Of a stretch of DNA of 40,132 nt, positions 34,997-40,132 are shown in pieces. The stretch comes from Desulfobacteraceae bacterium (lineage in GTDB: Bacteria; Desulfobacterota; Desulfobacteria; Desulfobacterales; Desulfosalsimonadaceae). A program made the translations under genes and the position numbers. The stretch's first letter is position 1; every line of letters starts with the position of its first letter. The notes under the pieces are model-generated. The model was not told where the DNA came from, ran no database searches, and was given only the letters and a program-made list of their open reading frames with translations. The stretch covers positions 1 to 40,132 of the forward strand of contig JAIPDS010000014.1 in NCBI GenBank assembly GCA_021737565.1, in the 5' to 3' direction.

Positions 34997-37012
34997 ATGA
35001 ATAAAACCATTTATATCATATTTGTATTGTTGCTCGTGGTTTTTGTGGCCTGTGCCCCGAAAAAGCCGGTTAAAGAGCCCGGGATACCAGGCAGGGGACT
35101 TTTCGGGGAGGCAGAGAGCAAATACGAGCAGTCCGAGTATCCAGAGGCGCTTAAACTTTACCGGCAATACGTGGAGCAATACCCGGATACCGCCCTGACC
35201 CCGGCTGCCTACTTAAAGCTTGCAATGAGCCATGCCGAACTGGGGAATTTTGACCAGGCGCGAAAAATTTACGCACTGGTTATAGAACGTTATCCTGATA
35301 CCTCGTATGCGGGACAAAGCAGAATAAAAATCCTTGAATCCTATGAGGCCCAGGGGCGCTTCAAGGATGTAATCGGGTATCGGGAGAAAATACCCGATGA
35401 AAAACTGGATCAGGGACTGCGCACGCGGGCCGATCTTCTGGCGGGAAAGGCCTACATGGCCCTTGGGCAGTTTCGCAGTGCCTATAACTTTTTAGCCGAT
35501 GCCTACAGGGAGGCTGGCCCCGAAACCCGTCCGGAACTGGCGGGCCGGCTTCTTGCGGCAATATCCGCACTTGATCCGGAATTTATAACGTCCGAAGTCA
35601 AAAGGCTTGACAAGGAGCCGCCTGCCGGGCTCTTGATATACAAGCAGGGACTGGATTTTATATCCGGGAGCCGGCTCGGCGAGGCATTATCCGTATTCAG
35701 GCGTTTCCTGGAAGATTTTCCTGAGCACCCACTGGCCGGGCATGTGAAAGAGCAGATAAGCTCACTGGAATCGGCCGCCTTTTTTAAAGGGCATACCATA
35801 GGGTGCGTGCTTCCCCTTACCGGGAAATACAGCAGTTTCGGACGGCAGGCTCTGCGGGGCATGGAACTGGCATTGATGGATGCCTCGGAGACAATGGAGG
35901 TTGATCCCCCGTTTAAACTGCTGGTCCGGGACTCGGCCTCTGACCCTGAAACAGCGGCCAGGGCTGTTGAAGAACTTGCCAAAGAGCGGGTGGCTGCGGT
36001 AGTTGGTCCTATTGAAGCCTTTGATAAAGCTGCTGAGGCAGCCCAGAAAGCAGGCATCCCCATTATATTTATGTCCCAGCAGGCCGATATAGTTGAGATC
36101 GGCGAGTATGTTTTTCAAAATTTCCTTACGCCTGAAATGCAGGTTGAGGCCATTGCGGACTATGCCGCGGGCAAGCTTGGATGCAGACGTTTTGCGGTTT
36201 TATATCCTGATGAACCTTATGGAGAGGCCTTTCTGCACCTTTTCTGGGACAAGCTGTTAGAGAATAATGCCACTCTTGTTGGTGCGGAGTCATATAACCC
36301 TGGGCATACAGATTTTGCAGAGCCGATTAAAAAGCTGACGGGTCTTTATTATGACCTGCCGGAAGATCTGAAGATCGATCCAATCCCTCCGGCCCAAGCC
36401 GAGGCGCTGCTTGAGGCACTCGGGGTAAAGGGCAGACCTTTTCCGGGCGATCTTTTTCCTGAACTCGAAGATTCCCTGTCGGATCATTATGATTTTCGTT
36501 TTCCCGACGAGCGGATGATAGAGAAGCAAGAGCCCATAGTGGACTTTGAAGCGCTTTTCATCCCGGATTCTCCGGATAAGGCGGGTTTGATAATTCCCCA
36601 GCTTCGCTACTACGACATTAAAGACATTCATCTGCTCGGCACCAATCTCTGGCACTCGGAAAAGCTGATTGAAATTGCGGGTGATCAGATTCAAAGCGCG
36701 GTTATACCCGAAATATTTTTCGCCCAAAGCCGGCGGCGGCAGGTGCGGGAATTTGTGGGCAGATTCGAGTCGATATATGAATACAAGCCCGCCTTCCTGG
36801 AGGCTGTAGGCTATGATACCGCAATGATCCTTTTTAAGCAGATATCGGATGAAAATGTTTCCACCCGGCCTGCGCTCAGGTATTCACTCGTGCTGATGCC
36901 CCCTTACGAGGGGCTTACCGGCGGGACAGAATTCCGCCAAAGCGGCCATGCTGATAAGACTCTGTATCTTTTGAATATATACCATGGCCGGTTCGTTGAA
37001 CTCAGCCGATAG
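34997..37012 (+). CDS. Lipoprotein with TPR repeats and periplasmic-binding (LpoA/LppC-like) domain
   Basis: A 671-residue exported protein. Residues 1-20 are a lipoprotein signal (IIFVLLLVVFVAC) with a candidate lipidation cysteine before APKKP. Residues about 30-240 contain tetratricopeptide-like repeats (YPEALKLYRQYVEQYPDT, NFDQARKIYALVIERYPDT and later EALSVFRRFLEDFPEHP). Residues about 255-660 resemble a type-1 periplasmic-binding fold as in ABC amino-acid receptors: IGCVLPLTGKYSSFGRQALRG, VAAVVGPIEAFD, YPDEPYGEAF, AVGYDTAMI. An insertion of about 75 residues sits in the middle of that fold. The combination recalls penicillin-binding-protein activators of the outer membrane. No ABC transporter genes are adjacent. 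ATG 34997 begins at the signal peptide. Confidence 0.75.
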   Translation: MNKTIYIIFVLLLVVFVACAPKKPVKEPGIPGRGLFGEAESKYEQSEYPEALKLYRQYVEQYPDTALTPAAYLKLAMSHAELGNFDQARKIYALVIERYPDTSYAGQSRIKILESYEAQGRFKDVIGYREKIPDEKLDQGLRTRADLLAGKAYMALGQFRSAYNFLADAYREAGPETRPELAGRLLAAISALDPEFITSEVKRLDKEPPAGLLIYKQGLDFISGSRLGEALSVFRRFLEDFPEHPLAGHVKEQISSLESAAFFKGHTIGCVLPLTGKYSSFGRQALRGMELALMDASETMEVDPPFKLLVRDSASDPETAARAVEELAKERVAAVVGPIEAFDKAAEAAQKAGIPIIFMSQQADIVEIGEYVFQNFLTPEMQVEAIADYAAGKLGCRRFAVLYPDEPYGEAFLHLFWDKLLENNATLVGAESYNPGHTDFAEPIKKLTGLYYDLPEDLKIDPIPPAQAEALLEALGVKGRPFPGDLFPELEDSLSDHYDFRFPDERMIEKQEPIVDFEALFIPDSPDKAGLIIPQLRYYDIKDIHLLGTNLWHSEKLIEIAGDQIQSAVIPEIFFAQSRRRQVREFVGRFESIYEYKPAFLEAVGYDTAMILFKQISDENVSTRPALRYSLVLMPPYEGLTGGTEFRQSGHADKTLYLLNIYHGRFVELSR

Positions 37013-37029
37013 ACAGCAAATCAATTTTT

Positions 37030-38370
37030 TCAGCCGTTGACAAGGCTGCCCTGTCCGGTGGCTTCCAGCGCGGTCTGCCACAGCTTGCCCCCGGGATCTA
37101 CCTGTTTCCTTTTACCCGCTGTAAGAGGCACAGGCACGTGAACGAAGTAGTCGTTCCAGTGGCCTATTATCATGTTTGTTTTGCCTGCCATTCCGGCATG
37201 CACGGCATCACGTCCAAGGAACGTGCAGAAGACGTGATCGTTGGAATTGGCCGGAAGGCTTCGGATCATATAGCTTGGGTCTATATATTTCAGAGATATC
37301 TCGATGTTTTTTTCTGCAAAATAGCTCTGGATCCTCTCTTTTAGAAATAGTCCGATATCATGGAGCTTGATGTTGCCCGAAGGATCGTATTCTTTTTTTT
37401 CTGATTCGAAAAATTTCTGCCCGGCTCCTTCGGCAAGAAGTATCACCGCATGCTTTCTTAAAGACAGGCGCTCTTCAAGCTTTGCCAGCAGCCCGTTTTC
37501 ACCTTCAAGGTCAAAGTCGATTTCCGGAATCAGCACGAAATTGACATCCTGCTGTGCCAGGGTGGCCGTGGCGGCAATAAATCCCGAATAACGCCCCATG
37601 AGTTTAATCAGGCCTATTCCGTTTGGATATCCTTCGGCTTCCTTGTGGGCCCCTTTTATGGCTTCTGTTGATACGTCAACCGCGGTATCAAAGCCGAAAG
37701 ATTTTGCTACCATGTGGATATCATTGTCAATGGTTTTGGGGATGCCTATTACGCTTATTTTCAAGTCCCTTTCACGTATTAAGGCTTCTATCCTTGATGC
37801 TGCCATCAGGGTCCCGTCCCCTCCGATCATGAAAATGATCCCCACATTCATGCGTTCCAGGCAATCCACTATGGCTCCTATGTCCTGGGGACCGCGAGAG
37901 GAGCCCAGGATTGATCCCCCCATTTCATGGATATGCACAACATTTGCCGGGCTCAGCTCCATTACGTCATGTCTGTACTCGGGTATAAAACCCTGCAGCC
38001 CGTAGCGGATGCCGTATATGTGCCTTACTCCGTAACTGTGGTAAAGCTCCAGCACCACCGAGCGTATGATATTGTTTAATCCGGGACACAGGCCTCCGCA
38101 GGTCACCATGGCACATTTGAGTTTGCTCGGGTCAAAGTAAATCTTTTTCCTGGGGCCCGCCAGTTCAAAGGCGGGTATTGGATCCCCCGTTTTTAAGGTT
38201 TCTGCAATTTTGTCGGGGTCCAGGTCGATTAAAATTTTGTCATTGTCCTCCTTGAATATATCGACACTTGAGCCGTTTAACTCACGTATTATTGGTGAGT
38301 CGATTTTGGCATCTCCAAGCGAGTCAATGCATGTGTCAATATCTATGGTGCATGTTTCCTGCATGTTCAT
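37030..38370 (-). CDS. pfkA: 6-phosphofructokinase
   Basis: A 446-residue phosphofructokinase, longer than the 320-residue E. coli enzyme and of the lineage related to pyrophosphate-dependent and plant/trypanosome-type enzymes. Key motifs are CGGLCPGLNNIIR, the phosphate-donor loop GGDGTLMAA and the catalytic PKTIDND. Gly after GGD suggests ATP as donor, while Lys in PKTIDND is the residue usual in the pyrophosphate-dependent group, so donor preference is uncertain. GLIKLMGRYSGFIA forms the sugar-phosphate site. It lies 36 bases after kdsD on the same strand and converges with the lipoprotein gene 17 bases away. Confidence 0.9.
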   Translation of the reverse strand: MNMQETCTIDIDTCIDSLGDAKIDSPIIRELNGSSVDIFKEDNDKILIDLDPDKIAETLKTGDPIPAFELAGPRKKIYFDPSKLKCAMVTCGGLCPGLNNIIRSVVLELYHSYGVRHIYGIRYGLQGFIPEYRHDVMELSPANVVHIHEMGGSILGSSRGPQDIGAIVDCLERMNVGIIFMIGGDGTLMAASRIEALIRERDLKISVIGIPKTIDNDIHMVAKSFGFDTAVDVSTEAIKGAHKEAEGYPNGIGLIKLMGRYSGFIAATATLAQQDVNFVLIPEIDFDLEGENGLLAKLEERLSLRKHAVILLAEGAGQKFFESEKKEYDPSGNIKLHDIGLFLKERIQSYFAEKNIEISLKYIDPSYMIRSLPANSNDHVFCTFLGRDAVHAGMAGKTNMIIGHWNDYFVHVPVPLTAGKRKQVDPGGKLWQTALEATGQGSLVNG

Positions 38371-38406
38371 AACTGTTTCACCCGATTATATTTGATTTTA
38401 TTTGTT

Positions 38407-39384
38407 TTAAACTGACGAGTTGAATTTTAACGCCCCTTTGCCCAGTATGTCATGGAGATGAAGCGCGCCCACAAGTTTTCCGGCTTCGTCTATGACCGGC
38501 AGCACGGTGATCTGGTGGGATTCCATCATGTTTAAGGCTTCATACAATGGCAAGGAGGGAGTAGCTGTTTTCGGGTTCCTGACCATTAGCTCTTCCACGC
38601 TGCTTTTATAGACGGAGATTTTCCTTACCACCATACGTCTGATATCTCCGTCCGTAATAATGCCTTTAAGAACCCCTTTGTCATCGATGACGAAGACAAC
38701 ACCAAGTTTTTGCCGGTCCACTTCCTCCAGGGTTTCTTCCATGCCCGCGTTCTGGGCAACCTTCGGCACTTGCCCGCCTGTAAGCATTATATCCGAAACA
38801 CTGTAGGCAAGTCTTTTGCCGAGACTGCCGCCGGGGTGAAATTTCTGAAAATCACTCGGTTTGAATTTCCTTTTTTCAATCAATACCACTGCCAGGGCAT
38901 CCCCCATTGCGAGTTGGGCCGATGTGCTCGCAGTAGGCGCCAAGCCCAGCGGGCATGCTTCCTTTTCCACCCCGACATTGATAACAATATCGCTCAAATC
39001 CGCCAGGTCTGAATTCTTATCCCCGGTAAACGCGATTACCGGACACCCCGCGGCACGGATGCTCGGGATCAGTATATTTAGTTCATCTGTTTGCCCGCTG
39101 TTGGAAAGGGCTATAAACACGTCATCTGCCGAAACAATTCCCAGGTCGCCGTGCATTGCCTCCACCGGGTGCAGAAACAGGGAGCGGGTGCCGGTGCTGT
39201 TTAAAGTTGCGACTATTTTACGCGCAATCAGTCCTGATTTCCCGATTCCGGCTACAATGACCCGTCCGCGGGATTTGTAGATCAGGTCCACCATCCGGTT
39301 AAAATTGTCATCAAGTTTGTCTGCAAGTTTTAGTATTCCTTCGGACTCTATGCGAAGGACTTCTTTTGCACGTTCTATTGACAT
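38407..39384 (-). CDS. kdsD: Arabinose-5-phosphate isomerase
   Basis: A 325-residue enzyme interconverting ribulose 5-phosphate and arabinose 5-phosphate, the first step to KDO of lipopolysaccharide. Residues about 30-165 are the sugar isomerase (SIS) domain: VAGIGKSGLIARKIVATL, TGTRSLFLHPVEAMHGDLG, ALSNSGQTDEL and LGLAPTASTSAQLAMGDALA. Two CBS domains follow (about 200-320), with ITDGDIRRM and VLPVIDEAGKLVGALHLHD. Length and domain order match KdsD/KpsF. GGGGAGAGG precedes ATG 39384. Its presence indicates an outer membrane with KDO. It probably leads a two-gene transcript with the phosphofructokinase. Confidence 0.94.
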   Translation of the reverse strand: MSIERAKEVLRIESEGILKLADKLDDNFNRMVDLIYKSRGRVIVAGIGKSGLIARKIVATLNSTGTRSLFLHPVEAMHGDLGIVSADDVFIALSNSGQTDELNILIPSIRAAGCPVIAFTGDKNSDLADLSDIVINVGVEKEACPLGLAPTASTSAQLAMGDALAVVLIEKRKFKPSDFQKFHPGGSLGKRLAYSVSDIMLTGGQVPKVAQNAGMEETLEEVDRQKLGVVFVIDDKGVLKGIITDGDIRRMVVRKISVYKSSVEELMVRNPKTATPSLPLYEALNMMESHQITVLPVIDEAGKLVGALHLHDILGKGALKFNSSV

Positions 39385-39641
39385 GGCCTCTCCCCGGCCT
39401 GTTTAAATTATTATCTCAACTTTATGGGTTGATGAATGAAAGACTTTAAAATATAATATTCTGAAATTAAAATTATTATCGTCTGGCTTCACTTTTTTTG
39501 ATACTTTGTCTGTAACCAACAAAACAAAGAAAAAGAAAGCAATCCGGTCAAAATACACCATAACCTTATTTCAGATCAAAATCAAATCGTAATACCTGAA
39601 AAACCTAGTATTTTTGCCAATTTCCTGTCTGAATCGTGTCC

Positions 39642-39739
39642 TTCCGGCAGGCGTGAGCCCATACCGGAAAGTTTGTGGCAGGCGGCAGTAGCTTATCGGC
39701 CCGCCACCGAGGTACCGGCCGGATTTACCCGAAAAGGCC
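39642..39739 (+). other. GC-rich foldable island, possible structured RNA or repeat
   Basis: TTCCGG (39642-39647) pairs with CCGGAA (39664-39669), enclosing GGC-GTGA-GCC (39650-39659), a hairpin capped by a GNRA-type tetraloop. Next, GTGGC (39675-39679) pairs with GCCAC (39703-39707), and GGCC at 39717-39720 and at 39736-39739 can pair. The island stands in AT-rich surroundings. It matches no RNA family I recognise. Confidence 0.35.
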
Positions 39740-39789
39740 TGCCCTGGGGTATTAAACCCGAATAAAATCAATAAAACCAAATATTGTGC

Positions 39790-39818
39790 TTGACAGGATA
39801 TTTTATCCGGGATATGCA
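39790..39818 (+). promoter_or_regulatory. Candidate promoter of an orphan transcript
   Basis: A perfect TTGACA (39790-39795) is followed after 17 bases by TATGCA (39813-39818). No convincing gene follows, but a strong terminator ends at 39946, so a transcript of about 125 bases is possible. The -10 box is weak. Confidence 0.35.
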
Positions 39819-39898
39819 GTTTTCCAGATCAATGATTATCAATGGCGGTTGAAGCCGTATTCTGAAACCAAACGAAAAATTCAAGCTGTTAATATAAA

Positions 39899-39946
39899 GC
39901 CACGAAGGCTCTTGCTTCTAAAAAGAAGCGCCTTCGTGGCTTTTTT
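39899..39946 (+). terminator. Strong rho-independent terminator with no gene before it
   Basis: GCCACGAAGGC (39899-39909) pairs perfectly with GCCTTCGTGGC (39930-39940); inside, GCTTC (39914-39918) pairs with GAAGC (39925-39929). TTTTTT follows at once (39941-39946). The opposite strand also has a T-rich run, so it may act in both directions. Confidence 0.85.
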
Positions 39947-40018
39947 GTTTTGGAGAAAAGGGCTTGGCTTTTTTCAGTTCTGATCCGCATTCAGATTTCT
40001 GGATGGACACTGATATGG

Positions 40019-40032
40019 TTGACAATTGTCAA
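40019..40032. promoter_or_regulatory. Perfect 14-base palindrome
   Basis: TTGACAATTGTCAA (40019-40032) is its own reverse complement and includes a TTGACA box. The pattern TTGAC-N4-GTCAA resembles sites of Crp/Fnr-type regulators. The gene it would serve must lie beyond the right edge. Confidence 0.4.
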
Positions 40033-40132
40033 GAGAAAAATAAGCCTTCCATCCAACTTTTTTTCAGCGGTCCTTGTCGCGGATTTATTCCAAGGCATTT
40101 AAAGAGGCGGAACCTTTTTGCGACGGTTGATC

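Larger units (their letters stand above)
39385..40132. other. 748-base region without a recognisable gene
   Basis: From 39385 to about 39600 the sequence is AT-rich and holds only the kdsD upstream region. From 39640 to 39760 a GC-rich island is full of inverted repeats. A promoter-like pair sits at 39790-39818, a strong terminator at 39899-39946 and a perfect palindrome at 40019-40032. Short reading frames here have no ribosome site or recognisable family. Nothing was recognised in 40033-40132. Confidence 0.6.

Noticed and set aside
39571-39983. Short open frames of 65-69 codons at the right end
   Set aside because: They cross the hairpin island or the terminator, lack ribosome sites and match no family I know.

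Overview
The window looks like a chromosomal segment of an anaerobic Gram-negative bacterium, most likely a sulfate-reducing Desulfobacterota (Deltaproteobacteria). The reasons are a bacterial CODH/acetyl-CoA synthase operon with its reductive activator, a ferrous-iron uptake operon, an RND efflux operon with an outer-membrane channel, and a KDO/LPS gene (kdsD). No rRNA, tRNA, CRISPR array or phage gene was recognised. Base composition appears fairly even, apart from an A/G-only tract inside acsD and an AT-rich right end.

Layout: (1) 1-136, the 3' end of an ISL3-type transposase, then prfB (release factor 2) with the classic programmed +1 frameshift, an HD-domain protein, a ThiE-ThiL fusion, a PPC/DUF296 protein and a ManC-type guanylyltransferase whose isomerase domain looks degenerate. 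(2) 5.5-11.0 kb, a signalling cluster: an HPt protein, a divergent eukaryotic-like Ser/Thr kinase (minus strand), a double-FHA protein and a hybrid histidine kinase with two receivers. (3) 11.0-17.6 kb, minus strand: tetR, tolC-like, membrane-fusion protein, RND pump and a PG0541-family small protein. (4) 17.7-20.8 kb, minus strand: an M20-like gene and gpgS, both broken, followed by intact moaA. (5) 21.0-24.1 kb: a Fur-FeoA fusion, feoA and feoB. (6) 24.2-34.8 kb: the corrinoid-protein activator (RACo/AcsV), then acsD, cooS/acsA, acsB, acsC and acsE, closed by a strong terminator. (7) 35-39.4 kb: a TPR/periplasmic-binding lipoprotein, and on the minus strand kdsD and a phosphofructokinase. 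(8) 39.4-40.1 kb: no gene, but a GC-rich foldable island, a strong terminator with no gene in front of it, and a perfect palindrome.

How the parts work together: the acs operon encodes the carbonyl branch of the Wood-Ljungdahl pathway. AcsE moves the methyl group from methyl-tetrahydrofolate to the AcsC/AcsD corrinoid protein, CooS interconverts CO2 and CO, AcsB makes or cleaves acetyl-CoA, and RACo re-reduces inactive cob(II)amide. The methyl-branch genes and the nickel-insertion genes are outside the window. The feo operon would supply iron for these Fe-S enzymes, with the Fur-FeoA fusion as a plausible local iron sensor.

Most notable observations: AcsD carries a roughly 190-residue Lys/Glu/Ala tail ending in a short amphipathic segment, and a similar EKKAAPKK motif opens the CooS protein; gpgS is stopped by an in-frame amber codon next to a frameshifted M20-like gene; kinase, FHA, hybrid kinase and HPt genes are clustered; Fur is fused to FeoA; and an orphan promoter/terminator region at the right end may be a small RNA.
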